64,000 bases of DNA from Lactarius indigo. Lineage: Eukaryota; Basidiomycota; Agaricomycetes; Russulales; Russulaceae. The translations under genes were made by a program, and so were the position numbers. Below, piece after piece: positions 34,094 through 48,300 of the stretch. The notes under the pieces were generated by a model. It was not told the origin of the DNA, ran no database searches, and saw only the letters and a list, made by a program, of their open reading frames with translations. The stretch is taken from NCBI GenBank assembly GCA_025766275.1, contig JAFKAC010000012.1:1426001-1490000 (forward strand). The letters run 5' to 3'. Every line of letters starts with the position of its first letter. Position 1 is the stretch's first letter.

Positions 34094-37000
34094 TTATGAA
34101 CGCCTACGAAGGAAAAAGTTGGCGGGCCCACGAACACGGAAGACGTAAGTCATAGCATAGACGGCAAATATCTGCGCGTTGCATATGAGCTTGCTGACGA
34201 GCATGATGGCGTGAATAAGAACGTACGTTGAATCCAATGTATATCCACATGAACCCGAAGTTGCGCCAATGATGACTCCAGAATATGTTCGAGTTCGATT
34301 GTAAGAACTCATCTGTGGTCCGGAACGAGCAGAATTGGCAATTATCCGTGGCACCCGGGTTCGTCACATAACCACCTGTCGTGCTGATGAATTCGCTCAG
34401 GTACTGCTGGCATGTTTGTCCTAGGGGCGGTCGGACAGTAACGAATTCTACGGATGAGCAGTTGATCTCAGAGTGACCAAGTGCTGAAAGCGTAATCAAT
34501 CTACAGTATCAAGTCGACGAGATGAGAGTGACGTACCTTGGCCCAACAACCCTTCGATGAGATAGGTGTAAGGTGACGTGCGATACATCCACTTCCACCA
34601 GCCAAGATGCTTGTATGGCTGCAGCACGCCGTTGCTATCGTCAAAGTCAGAGCGAGTCCAAGTGTAAAGCAGAACACAACTGACAATGTGACGACAAAGC
34701 TGAAGAAGAAGCTGAACAGTTGCGCGGCGATTTCGGGATTGGGTGACATGGCGGCGACCCATTGGGAGAAGGTGGTGTAGTACATGGGGTACATGATGCC
34801 GAACATCAAGTACGAATATCCGGCACGGCTTGAAGGGAATCCGACAAGCCAGTACCATATGAGGAAGTATAGAGAAGAGCCAACGATGTTAAGGGGGAGC
34901 TCGCCAAGGATTTGCGCGGTAACGAGAGCCGTCCAGCTATACATTCGGCTTGGACGTTCGCGAATCTCATAAACTCGTCTGGTATCGATAAAGGGAACTT
35001 GGATCTGATTGGATAAGGGTGCGCTCACGACCAGACTCATGAAAACGGCCTATTCGCACACATGGGTGAGCCACTATTAGAAGATAGGTGGCAGTTGGGG
35101 CTTACGAATATGTGATTTTGAGTACCCTGGATAGAATCCTTAGCCTTGAAGAACGTGAAGCCGATAAAGAGCGCTGCAACGATGTTCAAGGCAAGCTTGG
35201 CCAACAGGTATGTGGGATCACGCCAGTGGCGGATGATGTCACGTTCCCAGAGCGTCCTGACCTGGAATATCCACGACGTTGAGAACTCCGAGTGTTGCTC
35301 TGTGTCAACAGCATGGCGCTTTCGTCCATCCTCGAGGAGAGCATCGAGTTCTTCGTCGACTGCTTTGGCTTGCGGAGAACTCTTCCATTTGCTGTGCCAG
35401 TCAGTATTGCTGGTGGCAGTGGCACCTGCCCCAATGGCATCCAAAATATATTCGGCACTGCACAAACAGTTAGATCACGATATCACTTTCAATAGACTCG
35501 CCACCTACGGGTTTGCATCGGGCGGACAGGTTTGCGCTCCATTGGTTTGGAAATAGTTGATGAGAGTGGTGGAGTTTGTTCCGATATCGCCAAAGTAGAC
35601 TGTCTGGCCTCCTTTCCGGAGTAGCAGAAGCCTGTCGAATTCCTGGAATAGCTCCGCCGAAGGCTGATGAATACTAAAACCGATCCCGAATTAGCATACA
35701 AAGTGGCGAGAATATTCACACGTTTTGGTCTCACGTGCACAGGATTGCTTGACCGTGATCGGCTAATTCGCGCAGGAAGCTAACAATAGCCCAAGCGCTC
35801 TGTGAATCAAGTCCAGAGGTTGGTTCGTCTAAAAAGAGGAGCAATTTGGGCTTGCAGAAAATCATTATCAGATGATGACTCAGAAGAGTTGGGCTCTACG
35901 TTACATACCTTGGCTGCGAGCTCCACTCCAATAGTTGTCCGTTTCCTATGTTCGACCCCAAGCGAACCCACAATGGCATCAGCAAATCTCTCCAGACCGC
36001 ACATTTTAAGCACCGTCTCGACGCTAAACACGCATCCCATTAATACCAGTTCAGAGATACTTCTCGACGATTACTCACTATTCTTCTTTCTCTTTGAGAG
36101 GCACTGTCGGTGGTTGTCGCAGTTTTGCAGAGAAGAGTAGCGCTTCGCGCACGGTTGTCTGAGCCAAATGCGTGTCCATCTGTTGAACGTACCCTCTGTG
36201 GCAACCCGGCACGTCAGAATCAACACAAGCGACAAAACGGCGTTCGAGCTCACGTTTGGGCTTGGAAATCGCTCGGCAAGGGGTACCCATTGACTAGCCT
36301 CTCACCACCGACGACGCCAGCTGCCTGGCGCTCAGCGAGGACATTCAAGAGGGTCGTCTGAGGAGAAAAGATGAGCGTAAAGTTGGGTTGCGGTGTTTGG
36401 AGTGTACTGACCTTTCCTGCCCCAGATTCCCCCATGAGCGCTGTGAGCTTGCCCGGTGCAACGTAACCAGAAATGTCCGCGAGGAGACGACGAGTCTCGC
36501 CCTTTCCGACTCGAACGTCATACTCGAGATGCCTCCACGTGAACACGTCTGACATCATGGGAACAGCGACGTCCGTACTAGATGGCCCACTCTCCCCGGG
36601 AGTCTTCTCCGTCGCATCTCGCGATTCTGGAACACCCTTCTCCTCATCAGTCGTGCCAGCTTTTTCTTGAGCTTCGGACACGACTGGAGTCTTCGCCCCT
36701 CGCTTGAAGAGCATGGCGGTCGCGTCGCCAGACAAGCTCGTGTTATACTCGGTGAAAAAGAGAAGTGCTGCGACGAATGCGACTCCAAACCCGATGATGA
36801 TGCCGTAGTTCTACTCCCATGTCAATCACTACGAACAGTGATGTTTCGAGCGCCAGATCACTTACCCGCCAGACATGGCTGTAGGAATAGTCATATGAGA
36901 TTTCGATAAAGCGATTGCCGTCCACTGTGCCTTCGCCGGAGATTGAGCCAACAGTCCCGCAAACCTGGTTCGTGAGAGACACATTTTCATATCCGGTGCC

Positions 37001-39567
37001 GCTTGGAACGAGGTTGGAACATGTTCCGTTGAGCGTGTGGAACTCGTTGGACATAAGTGCCTCGAATCCGTACCGGATCGGCTGTCCAGATATAAGCATA
37101 GTAAGAGCCTCTGCTCGCAATCACTCACGTTGATGTACGAGATCCACTTCAACGCGCCAATCATCGACGGCTTCGGGATTGCATATCCGGTGTAGAGGAC
37201 AAGCATGAGCAACATGAGACCGGCGACTGTTTGTGCGGGCGCTGGATCTCCGAAAGCCGCCGCCACGCAACGGAACCATGCCTTCATGACCAACGCCATG
37301 GAAAAGATAAATAAGAAAAATATGCTGCGGTAAGAGTCCATGAGCCACTGAAACAAGATAAGACAGAAATAGACACTCACAAAAATTGGCCCGCAGAAGC
37401 TTGCAAACCAACCATAAAGTAGAGGATGAGGGAGAATATTATAATGGTGACGAAGGTGATCGGCACGTCAACGATGGTAAGGGCGGCAGCTTCGATGAAC
37501 GGGTGGTACATGGCAGCTCGGGCATGCTTTACCACTATGGGCCGCTGTGCGAAAAGAGCTGGAATCTCGGCGATTGAAGACAATGCCGCCCAAAGTAAGG
37601 AGCTGGCGAGAATGGTCGGTTACAGGGCGAAGGCAGGGGATAACAATCACGTACAAGAAGAGAACACCCCCGCGCGAGAAGTATTGTGAAGTCTCATCTT
37701 TCAGCCTGAAAAAGACTGAACCATTGATAAGAGCCTGTACGATGAACGTACTATTCGGGTTTAGTAGGGAATATTGGCTCGCTAGATAAGAATACGTACA
37801 TGAGGACAATTAATTGTGTGGTGAGGTTGCCGCGCAGAATTTGCAGACGACGTAGCATTACGGCACGGGCCTGCATGGGGATAGATATCGTGTAGGCGCT
37901 CCCCTTACGTTGCGTCGTCGCATGCTCCGCTGTTGCGCTCTCTTTGTACGCGAGGGCACGCTCAGGGTGGCCGACGAACTCCGTGAAGTATGCGTCCATA
38001 TCCATGCGATTCGCTGCACTCACTTCCGATGTCAAGAAGGCAGAGGCGAACTCAGCGGCTGTCTGTGGTACTGGTCCTTTGAAGTCCTTGCGGACCGTTC
38101 GTGCGAGGGGGTTCGTGACTAGGGTAAACATGTTGAGCAAAGCAAAAGAAAAATTACGTATAAAAGCACGCTACACACCTGCAACAAGGAAATCTGGGGT
38201 AGTCTGCCGATGTGCTGGTTCAAAACCAAGATCAATGAAATGTTGCCGAGCCTGATCAGCGCGGCCAAAGTACGCCATTCTGCCTTCATAAATCACGCAG
38301 ACTTTGTCGAAGTGCTGATACAACGTTTCTGAAGCTTGATAAATTGACACAATGGTGGATATATGCGCTACGTCGGTTGCTATGCGCAGTGCACGAACAA
38401 ACTCGAGGGCCGTCGAAGCGTCAAGACCTCGAGTGGAACTGTCATGTGAAACGATGTCAAGCATGTTCGAGAACCGATGCAGGAATACATACTTGTCCCA
38501 GGCGGAGATTCTGGAACGAAGCGTCAATGCCTCGCTTATTGAAACACGCTTCTTCTCGCCGCCAGATACTCCACGGATAGCGGCATCGCCAACGGGCGTA
38601 TTCTGTACGTGTCGCAAACCGAAAATGGTTTGCGCCATGTCGGTTATGTTCAGCACGTAACGACTACGCGGACGACCCAAGCGGTTGTGCGGTGCACGCA
38701 TCTTGGCCGCAAACTGGAGTGTTTCATTGACGGTCAGCGTGGGGAAATGTATGTCGTCCTCGGGGGAGTAGACGACATCGCCGCGGTAGTGCTTGTTCAC
38801 GTATTCCGATGTGAAAGAGTCGTAATACACTTCACCCTCCACATGATGATACTCTGCGCGCTGGTTGGTGAGCGTTTTCAGAAACGTGCTGCATCCCGAG
38901 CCTGGACTGCCCAGGACGACTGGAATTGGTTGAGAAAACCATGTCCAACCCATGGCAAAAGTAAAGAATACATACGCAGCATTTCCCCTGGGCGAACAAC
39001 GCCTTCGAAACCACTGAGGATATCGCGCAAGGGGGGGTGACGTAAGGCGTGAATATTCTGGAGGATGACCTTAGGGTTGAAAAAAGAGCCAAAGGTAGGC
39101 TGGTAACTGGCGGTAGAACCCAAGCCGACGACGCGGAGGTCCCTAAACATGACACCAAGCTCTCGCGACTGAATACCTTCACGGTCTCGCCTAGTACCAC
39201 ATTTAGTAATGCAATTAACAATAGAAATAGGGGTTGAGATGACATACATCTTCATGATGGTCCGAAGGGTCTTCTCGAAGTCAAAGGGCCCGGTAGCAGG
39301 GACTGAGAGTGTCTCGGCCGACTCTGAGAGTACAGCCCCAGGGACGCGCGTGGCCTCAGAGAGGTGGGTGAGAGTGCGCCGAAGCTGGTTCACGCCCTCT
39401 TGGTCGAAGTAACCGACTGGAACGTGCGAACACGTCGAACCTGCATGGGGTCTTCTTTTCTGAACAACAATTGGCGAAGGAGGGTCAATGACCTGCGCGT
39501 TCTCAGGGGCAGGTGGCAGGGAGCTGACGCTCTGGTCGCGTCGCGCAACTTCCTGCAAATCAGACAT
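34094..39567 (-). CDS. PDR-type (ABCG) multidrug ABC transporter, copy B, intact
   Basis: Plasma-membrane ATP-driven exporter of the fungal pleiotropic-drug-resistance class, roughly 1,430 residues, many short introns. The N-terminus (1-107) is open through VGYFDQEG and [15 protein letters not shown]1: Walker [10 protein letters not shown] near 183-191, signature VSGGEKKR 297-304, WDNSTRGLD near 320. TMD1 includes the segment ending [21 protein letters not shown]2: GESGAGKTT, GVEHRKR and [12 protein letters not shown]2 carries [10 protein letters not shown] and a large extracellular loop with CQFC; it ends [11 protein letters not shown]. In the penultimate part, TT|GTCAGT...GATAG|C gives [14 protein letters not shown], the expected family sequence. 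NBD1 has the fungal PDR Walker A in which Cys replaces the usual Lys. No stops or shifts were found along the spliced path. Substrate unknown. Inverted duplicate of copy A. Confidence 0.9.
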
Positions 39568-39718
39568 AGGTTATGGGTAAGAGGATTTTCAAGGGGGGAA
39601 GTGACTTCATTGATCCCGGAAGAATGAGGGGGGTTTTAAAAGGAAGTGAACTACTACAACCCGTCACGTTCCGAACCTCGCGTGGCGTCTAAAACCGTTC
39701 GAATACTGCATTACAAAC
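34094..39718 (-). repeat. Inverted duplication, arm B (PDR)
   Basis: Partner of 19110-24748, including about 150 bp of promoter (shared GTTCGGAACG and CTTTTAAAACC-like patches upstream of the ATG). Confidence 0.8.
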
Positions 39719-41070
39719 TCGACCACGGTGGGACGAATCTGGAGATCGAACGGCCAATGAATCTACCAGTAGTATTTGCCTGATAGCAGGGCTTCACGAA
39801 GCCGGCGGTGGACTTGCGCCTCCTTGCTTTGGCTGATAGCGTAATGTCGATGATGTGGAGGCGCCGGCCCGGCGATTGCTGCGCAGTTCGATCCGGTTTG
39901 TACCCCATTACTCATCGCACCTTTCTGGGAAAGTCAGGCCCGATCCAGACTAAAGCGCTGTGACATATCCTCCTAAACACCACCGGTCTCACGACGGTCT
40001 TAGTATTCCTAGTCAGGCAGTTCTGGAACGCATCTGAAGACATGATGAGGACACATGTACATACTTCCTCGAAAAATGACCTTGCCAAGCGAGGTGACTT
40101 CCCCGTCCATGGCGCTAGTCCAAAGAACCCGATCCAATACTGCTCAATCTGGCCTCCGGTCTGATCGTATGTGCACCTTGATGTGCACATACTTCTTCGC
40201 AGTCACGATGTTGGTATGAACTATATCGATCACTTCTATCTTGGGATCGCAATTTTTTTTTTCTTTCTCGGAGCATGACTGCTGCTGCTACCGGGTATTT
40301 TTAACATTGGTTATTCCTGTATTCTGAGGTGATTGGCCGGTTATCCGACAGAGTACGCAGACGCGTGATGTATGTCTATCGGTCAGCGCCAAGTCCATTT
40401 CTACTCGCCGGATTCGCGTGTGGGGCTTGGGGCCTGGCGGCTTTCATTAGCTCATCGATGGCACTCCCCTCGCGCACGTCATGACGGGTTACAGACGCTG
40501 ACAATCGTGGCTCTGCCTTTTCCGCGGCGGTTTCAGTCGGCATCACAACACGGTTACATGCTCATGGTGTGGTATGACTGCAAACCAATATCGTAATCTA
40601 CACTTCGGTGATTGCATCGGCTCGGCGATAGGAAGACGGGCTCACTCGGGCCATTTAGAAACCAACCTCGTCTATAGCCGACGCCCATTGGATCAACCAG
40701 TCATTAATGGTCATCACTGGTCTGAGTTAGTTCAGAACGTTCAGAGTTTGGGCTTGCACGCATGTGGGCTATGAGCTGGCGTCGCACCGTCCTACCCAAT
40801 GCAACTTCGACGATCCTTGACCTTCTCGCTAGTCTCCAAGACCTAAAGTTAGCCCTTCGTAAGCGCACACAGTCAGCTGACCATCCACCCGTCACATTAA
40901 AACCCGAGAAGAAAACGAAAAAAGAGATAAAGAAGTGACGCAGTAGCGCCAGTCCCGTTCCGCATAGATTATCCATATACAACAATCTAAAAGGACAACG
41001 GCCGGCCTCTAACACCTGCGCAGAGACCTCGCACTCCACTGATCCCCGAACCTCTGCGAGGCAGCGCCGC
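39719..41070. other. Gene-free stretch between PDR copy B and the CDF gene
   Basis: No supported gene or repeat; a poly-T run occurs near 40253. It marks the right border of the accessory island. Confidence 0.4.
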
Positions 41071-43496
41071 TTACCCGCGCACGATGCCAACCGTCACACC
41101 GCCGCCGTCCTGCTCGCGCCCCGCGAGCCCAAGCGCAAGCATACAGCGCTCCCACGCCCATCGCGTAAGCTTGAGCACCTCCGCGTCGCCGAGGTCCGCA
41201 GCGACGCGCAGCTCGAGCGTCGCCACGAGCGGCTGCGGCGTTCCCACTGACGGCGCGAGCTGCCAGATGTGTGGGGGCGGGAGGTGCAGGACTTGCGGAT
41301 GCCGCTCGATCTGATGATGGAGATCCAGAGTCAGCAAGGCGGGTCAAAAAATAAGGAAGAGGTTTAGGTTACCTCGCGCATCGCACGTAGGAAGGACTCC
41401 ATCCGCCCTGCCGACAATCCACGGGCAGGGGCGGTCTGCAGTAGCACAGCGCCGATGCTCTTACATGAGGGGTATGCGAGATGGAACATTGCAATGGCCT
41501 CTGCGGCCGCGAGAAGGAGATCGAACGTGCGGTGAGAAGACCTGAACGTTGTAAACACCGTCAGAAGCGAACAAAGAACCGGATCGAGGAGAGGGCGCTA
41601 GCTCGAGGTACCCACGAGGATATAATTGCTGAAGTGAGGATAATAAGCGTAGAGGCGCCAACGGGCACGAGGGAAAACGGATTGCGTAGAAGGCGGTCGA
41701 GCCGGGAGGATGGCTCGGCGGTGTGCTGGGAGTATTGGAAGCGTGAAGGATCAAAAAGGGCGGATAAAGGAGGCAATTGGCTCCCGGTGACTGCAACGAT
41801 CAACTCAGTGATCGAAAAGTAAAAGGAATGGCGACACTAACCGTTGACCAGTTTGCTGTGGTTATCGAATAGTAAAGAGTTGGCAAATAGCGAAATGAGA
41901 GTAAGGAGTGGCAGAATCATGGGGAAATCGATCCTGGAAGGACAGATTCATGAGGCATTCAGCGTTATAGCGTGTGAACCTACCCGAGTGTCTCAACATC
42001 TTCATCTCCTGGATGGTGGTGATGGCCTTCGCCCGCAGAGAGTAAAACGTGCTCGACGGTCTCCTTGAACACATATACGGCGGAAAACATCAAATAGACG
42101 ACCTGTGCGAACAACGCAACTGTCTCCAACCGACGGGTCCTGCAAAAACATCAGCAGATACCAAAAATCACGCTATATATGCCACGCACCCGAATGGCCG
42201 TCGTATTGAAGCGTTCGGCGTGGGACGCTGGAGATATGCCGGTAAGATCTTGCTCACCGCGACGCCAATTGCGTCAAAGACGACCCAATATCCCAGCCCC
42301 GTGCACGCGAGCGAGCCAACGCCCTGACCAGTGATCCACAACCACGCACCGAGCGCGAACTGCCCGAGGGAGGCGGCGATGGCATCCATAGGAAGCGGAT
42401 CGGTTTGCATATGAAAAAAAGGAGAGGTACTAGTGTCTGATCGCGGAGAGACAGGCGAGGGCGACTCGGAAGGCGCGCGAGGAAAAGCGATGGTGGAGGG
42501 ACCTGTGTGTGGGGTGAACGGCGAAACGGATGACCACGGGGAGACCGGAGTTGGCGTGGGTTGTGACGTCAGATCCCCGCGTCCAGTTGAGCCCGGCTCT
42601 AGGAATGAGAAGAAGTTGTGCGAAAGGGAGTGTTTGTGGTGGTGCCCGCGACGCGAGGCGCGGGGAAGCGACGACTGCTCATCGTCGATCAGGGCGTTCC
42701 CATTGTGGGTAGGTGGAGGACGCGCGCCAAAGGTGAAACCTTCTCCGAGCCTTTTTTGCGGCCTCGAGAGAGTTGGTGACGCGCTGGGCATCGGCACACC
42801 TGCTGCATCAGAAGAGTCAATGCGCGGTTCGATTTCAAGTTCTTGTGTGCCATCCTCGGCGATCGCGCTATGGGGAAGCGAGCCAGGACGCGGGAAGAAT
42901 ATGGAGAGGTTGCGCGAATGGAGGCGGGAGTGTCGACGAGAGTGTGTGGACGCCGAGGGGGATGGTGGTGGTTCGGAATTGCTCAACGATAGTTGGGTAT
43001 ATGAGCTGGCACGGGTATGAACGTGAGCGCGGCGGCTTTGGGGAAATTCAGGTAATGTGGCAGAAGTGGGAAACGGTACGGCGTGGGAGACTGAAGAGTG
43101 AGCGTCTCGGGAAGGGAACGACATGGAAAGAGGGGACGGAGAAGTTGGAGTGAACGGGCCAGATGAGACGGAGCGGGTACGCGAGTTAGAATCTCCATGG
43201 ATGTGGAGATGTGATGGAGTGGAGAACGTCGGGCGTAGAGTCGAAGAATATCCATTGGTCTGAGGAAGCTTGAACCCAGTGCGAAAAGGACCCGCGGAGG
43301 TCGGCTGAGGTATATGAGAAGACGGCGACGGAGAAGGGAGAGGTCCAGATGGAGATGATACGTCACGATTCCTCTCAGAGAACTCGTCCTTCCCTTCCAC
43401 CCCAGGTAGATCGTCCGACTGAAGCAGTCCGTTGGGCGCAATCATGAGGTTCTCGTCCTCTTCTTTGCTCGACTTTCGCCTATGCACGCTTGCCAT
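41071..43496 (-). CDS. Zrg17-like cation diffusion facilitator (secretory-pathway zinc transporter subunit)
   Basis: Six exons (43496-42190, 42139-41984, 41933-41842, 41790-41616, 41541-41373, 41310-41071), 712 residues. The first ~370 residues are a low-complexity Ser/Pro-rich cytosolic tail with RNLSIFFPRPGS and GEGFTFGARPPP blocks. The CDF membrane core follows: GQFALGAWLWITGQGVG, GLGYWVVFDAIGVAV, RRPFGTRRLETVALFAQVVY, then the His-rich loop HHHHPGDED, two more membrane segments, and a cytosolic CDF C-terminal domain (APARGLSAGRM, PHIWQLAPS, LVATLELRVAADLGD). The second helix keeps only one Asp of the usual zinc-binding pair, as in Zrg17/ZnT6-type members that work as partners of another CDF protein in the ER/Golgi. 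One intron must use GTGGGT at 41615 to keep SSHRTFDLLL in frame. An in-frame ATG at 43595 could add 33 residues. Confidence 0.85.
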
Positions 43497-43679
43497 TTCG
43501 CGTCCGGGCACTCGAACGGGCTCGATAGCTAGGCTTTTTTCACGTTGACGTGGATATGCCGTGTTAAATAATGTGTGACAAGGAGTGGCTGGCAAGATTT
43601 GGAGGCCCTGACTGAACAGACGGTGCCTCTGCTCACTCGCACTTGGCGGGTTTGACTAAAGTGTTCATGATCACGTGGA

Positions 43680-45052
43680 CTATGATTTCCCCTTCGCAGT
43701 CGCTTTCGTGCTACTCTTCCTCGCTTTTCCGAATGTCTTTCCCTCGAATCCCGGCCGTGACTTACCCTTCATACCCTTCTGCCTCTCCTTCCGCTTTTCG
43801 TTTCTACTGGCGATATTGTCCGTCCGCTTCTTTTGTCTCGCCGCCATATTGGCAGCGAGTTGCTCCTTCCGCTCGGTCCTGATTAACCACCGGCGTCAAT
43901 TTCCACAAAAGAGCAGAACTAAACCAAAACCATACCAGGCCTTTCTGCCTTTTGCCTTTTCCTTCTCTTTCCGCTTGGCTGCTTTCTTTAGTCGTGCCTC
44001 GTCATCGCGTACCTTGACGCCCTCCATACGAGCCTCAGCCTTTTCCCATTTCTCTCGTTCCTCAATCTGCTTGCGTTTTTCCTCCGGCAGAGCCGAGATC
44101 TTGTCTTTCCGAGAAGCAAGCTGTTGTAGGGCCTGAGACGGATTTGAAGAGCTCTTCAATTTACTTTTACGACTCGACGGCAATGAGTCAGCGATCGATG
44201 AGAATTGGACGTTCGTCAGTCGGGAGCGATGGTCAGAGTGTGATGGAGCGCCACCGTCTGGGACGAGCAGCTGACTCTGAGCGATATGAGAAGATATGTC
44301 CAAAACACAATGCGTGGAACTCACTTTGGTAGGTGGTGCAGTGTCCTTAGATTTTTCCTTGGATTTTCCTTTGCTTTCTCTCTCCTTCCTTATCTTCTCC
44401 TTCGTTTCCTTCCGCCGCCGCTCTCGCATTGCGGCGCGCTGTAGTCGGCGTTCCTCTAATAGCTCGTCCTTGCTGTTCCCTTCGCCATCGCCGCGTTTCT
44501 TGATCCGTATTGCTTCAATTTTCGCATGTAACTTGGCGCGGAGAGTCTCAATGCTCTCGGACTGCGGTAGTGGCACAATAGGAACCGGGTCATCTTCCGA
44601 ATCAGTGCCGTCCATGTGGACATCCAATTCTGAAGATATTGCTTCCCCATCCGAGTCATCAGGCGTGAGAGCCTTGTGCTTTCCCTTGCTGGTCGACGTG
44701 TATTGGTCACCTTGCAGATCCAGCACAGTTTTATTGTTCGCTGGATCGAGCTACATTGTATGAACGATCGGTATGTGACATCGGTATACGAGCAGATGGA
44801 CGTGCCTTTTCCCGGCGAGCTTTTTTAGACGCCTCTTTAATCGCCTGTTTCGGTGCCTGCTGTTTTTTCTTATTCTTGTGGTACTTAGAGGCACCCTGCA
44901 GGAGCTGTCTAAGTAAACGGGGTAATCGAGAGAGAAGAACATACCTGTTGATCCTCGTCGTCTTGAGGGAGATAGTACTTTGCAGGGATGAGGGACAGGA
45001 GGGACTCGAATGTCTGATTGTGCTTTTCAAGCGATGCTCGTAGTGTCGACAT
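43680..45052 (-). CDS. SURF6/Rrp14-family ribosome biogenesis protein
   Basis: Nucleolar protein needed for small- and large-subunit rRNA processing. The N-terminus MSTLRASLEKHNQTFESLL and IPAKYYLPQDDED is the Rrp14 N-terminal domain. A basic stretch and LDPANNKTVLDLQGDQYT follow. The middle has LRAKLHAKIEAIRIKKR and long Lys/Glu/Arg coiled coils. The SURF6 core ends with KWEKAEARMEGVKVRDDE, LKKAAKRKEKEKAKGRKAW, then after the last intron TERKEQLAANMAARQKKR and a C-terminal RPGFEGKTFGKARKSS. To keep LDPANNKTV joined to the basic segment, one intron should start with GC (AAAAG|GCACGT) and end TGTAG. Another intron (GTGAGT...GCTCAG, around 44281-44328) is a multiple of three and could be retained. 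Divergent from STE6. Confidence 0.9.
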
Positions 45053-45305
45053 CGCGGATCTGCACCAACGTGAGCGCGTTTACGAGCCAAGCAAGTCAGG
45101 TGTGACGCGTTACCTGCTAGTGACAAATGTGACAGGTACGATGAGAGATTGGCTTTTTGTGATTACATACGGACAACGAAGAGTGCAACACAATAGCGCA
45201 TTGACAGACAATTAGCTCGCAGACAAAACCCCCAATGGCCTCTACCAGTCGACCAATCCTCTTCTCTTCGCTTCTCCTTCACCCACTCCCACTCTGACGA
45301 CCACA
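45053..45305. promoter_or_regulatory. Divergent promoter SURF6 / STE6
   Basis: The 253-bp gap between two outward-facing ATGs must hold both promoters. A pyrimidine-rich tract lies just before the STE6 start. I see no clear TATA box. Confidence 0.4.
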
Positions 45306-48300
45306 ATGTCCGGCTCAGCGACCCTCCAGGTCGTCGATGCTCCCTCCACGACCAACACGACTCCAGATGCCTCATCCTCTTACCTCCCCGAACCCTTTCC
45401 ATCCCAATCCCTTCCTAACGATCCAGTTTCCCATGAGTCAGACCTATACTCCCCCCCAACTCCCTCTGTAAAACTATTATTTTCCCTCTTCTCTCGGCGC
45501 GACCTCTACATCATCCTGCTCCCTGCTGTCATTCTTTCCGTGATTGCTGGTGGAGTAGCACCCTTCATGACCGTTGTCCTCGGAGATGTCTTTGACACAT
45601 TTGCGAACTTCTCTCGCATACCGTCCCCTTCTCCTAGTGACCGTGCACACCTCAAACACGACATTGCGATCGATGCTCTCGAGTTGCTCGCCCTTGCCGC
45701 AGGCGCGCTCGCGCTGAGCAGTCTCACATCGTTTCTCTGGATCACCACAGGAGAGCGCAATGCTATGATGATACGGCAGAAGGTTTACGCTTCCGTCTCG
45801 AACCGCGAAATGTCCTGGTTTGATACAAAAATGGGTACGGAGGATGGTGTGCATACGGAAGCAGACGGCCCCACAGGCGCAGGAGGACTCATGGCCAAGT
45901 TTGCGAGGTGCGTATTCCCTACGTGAATTGCGGCACGGGCTTCTGACATACTCTCGCATCTACCTCAGCGAAACGGAAGAAGTTCGCATGGCATCTTCCC
46001 TCGCGAGCGGTCTCCTCGTCCAGCATCTTACCACCTGTCTTACTTGTCTCGTTCTCGGATTTCTCCGGTCCTGGGCTCTTACTCTCGTCATCCTATCCGT
46101 CGTCCCGGTCATCGTGGTCCTCCAAATCATCTCCCAACGTCTAGCTGGTCCTCTTCTCGCAACCGAGCGTGTTCAACTCGGTTTAGCCGCAACCCTTGCT
46201 GAGCGCGCAGTGTCCGCGATAGCGACCGTGAAGGCTTTCAATGCCATGTCATTCGAGCAATCAGCGTTCCTCTCTGTCACCCAAAAGCTACAGAACGTCG
46301 CATGGCGGATGAATCGCGTGTGGGCGGTCACCTCTGGGCTTAACCAATTTATCGGAATGGGGATGTTTGTCCAGGGCTTTTGGTTTGGCGCAAAGTTAGT
46401 TCGCACCGGCGAGGTCAGGGTGGGCAATGTGATGGCGGTTTTTTGGGCTTGTCTGATCGCGACGACCAACTTTCAAATGTGCATCCCCCATCTAATCACC
46501 CTCACAAAGGGCAAGTTTGCCATGAGCGCACTTATCGCACTCATGGAAGCTCCAACTCCCGCTTCCTCTCTTCGCAGGCGCCCCAGTGTTGCATTGTCTC
46601 TGCTTAACAAGCGTAAAGCCTCCACTTTCCGCAAAATCATGCCTTCAAAGTGCGCCGGCGAGATCAATCTACATGAAGTCACGTTTGCGTATCCCTCGCG
46701 CCCTTCCTTCCCCGCCCTCCAGGACGTTACTATCTACATTCCTCCCTCCGAGACGACTTTCATCGTTGGCGGCTCCGGTTCCGGAAAGTCCACAATCGCA
46801 CAGCTCCTTCTTCGCATGTACAATATACAGGAGGGGACAATTTCGTTGGATGACCAGGATGTCGAGTACCTCGATACGAACTGGACGCGGCAGCAAATCG
46901 GCGCTGTTTCTCAGAGCGCGATCCTTTTTGACATGACTGTTCATGACAACGTCGCGATGGGTCTCGCGGGACCAGGAAACACTCGGAGGCCGCAGGAGGC
47001 GACGCGCGAGGAGGTCATTCAGGCGTGCCGGACAGCTCTGTTACACCGCTTTATCGAGGAATTGCCAGATGGGTACGATACACAACTCGGGAATGGCGGT
47101 ACGAATCTTTCCGGAGGTCAACGGCAACGGCTGGCCCTTGCGCGCGCAATTTTGCGAAATCCCACGGTCCTTATTCTCGGTGAGTTGCATTGTGTCGTTT
47201 TCGGTATCGTTTTCTAATCTCAGTGCAGACGAAGCAACATCTGCGCTGGACGCGACTTCCCGCGTTCTCGTTTTCGAAGCCATAAAACACTGGCGTCGAA
47301 ACAAGACAACTATCGTGATCACCCACGATCTCTCTCAAATTTCACAAACCGACTTTGTGTATGTCCTCAAGGATGGCAGAGTCGCGGAAGGCGGCTATCG
47401 CGATGATCTCGAAATTGGTGGCGGCGAATTTCAGCGGATGGCCACAATACAAGCGGAAGCTGGTGGCATCGCTGCGAAAGACGAAGACACATGGTCAGTC
47501 ACAGCGGCTCGCCGGCATATCGAGGACGCAGAGAAAATACTCGAGTCACAGAACGGACGGTCACCGAGCGTGGCAGCTGTCAGACGCGAGAGCATGGCGA
47601 TTCCTGTCACTCTTAGCAGCTGGATGTTTGAGGCCGTCACGGACCTTACTCGCACAGCTGCAGGGCGCCTACCCTCTACCATGGTCGCCGAGCGTGAGAC
47701 AACTCGCCTTAGTCGTTATGTACCCATGGAGGCATTCACTGGCGACCTTCCTCCCGTACCGCGCCAACGCCGTCCGTCGACACTTGCCATCGACATTCCC
47801 CTTCCCTCTCCAGCTGTGACAGCACATTCACGCCGTCTCTCGCTTCAATTTTCCCCGACGTCCCCAGTTTACACCCTTGGCCTTTCTGGCTCTACGCTCC
47901 ATGAGGACTCGGACAGTGAAGACGAGAAGCAGGCGCTGAACCGCGGGGCTACTGCAGCATCGCGCCGACGGCTCAACGACAGCATTTCGAGTAAACGTGA
48001 GCGCAAGCGCTGGGACAACATCAGTGTTCAGCTCGCCAAAAGCACGACTGTGAATACAGTTACAGTCGAACAACCTCCCGCAGCCGATGCTCCACAGTCC
48101 CTTATTTCCGTTATTCGGGACGCCTACCCTACGGTGCCGTACAAGCCACTCATCGCCCTCGGCATTGTGTTTGCGATTATCAGTGGTGCCATCACACCTC
48201 TCTTCTCGTATGTGCTCTCCCGACTACTTTTCGAGGTGTCACAGGGCGCGCAAGACGTGTCGGTCATCAACACCTTTGGTGGAGTCGTTCTTGCTGTCGC

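Noticed and set aside
42433..43020. 195-residue plus ORF inside the CDF gene
   Set aside because: Low-complexity shadow of the Ser/Pro-rich tail of the real gene on the minus strand.
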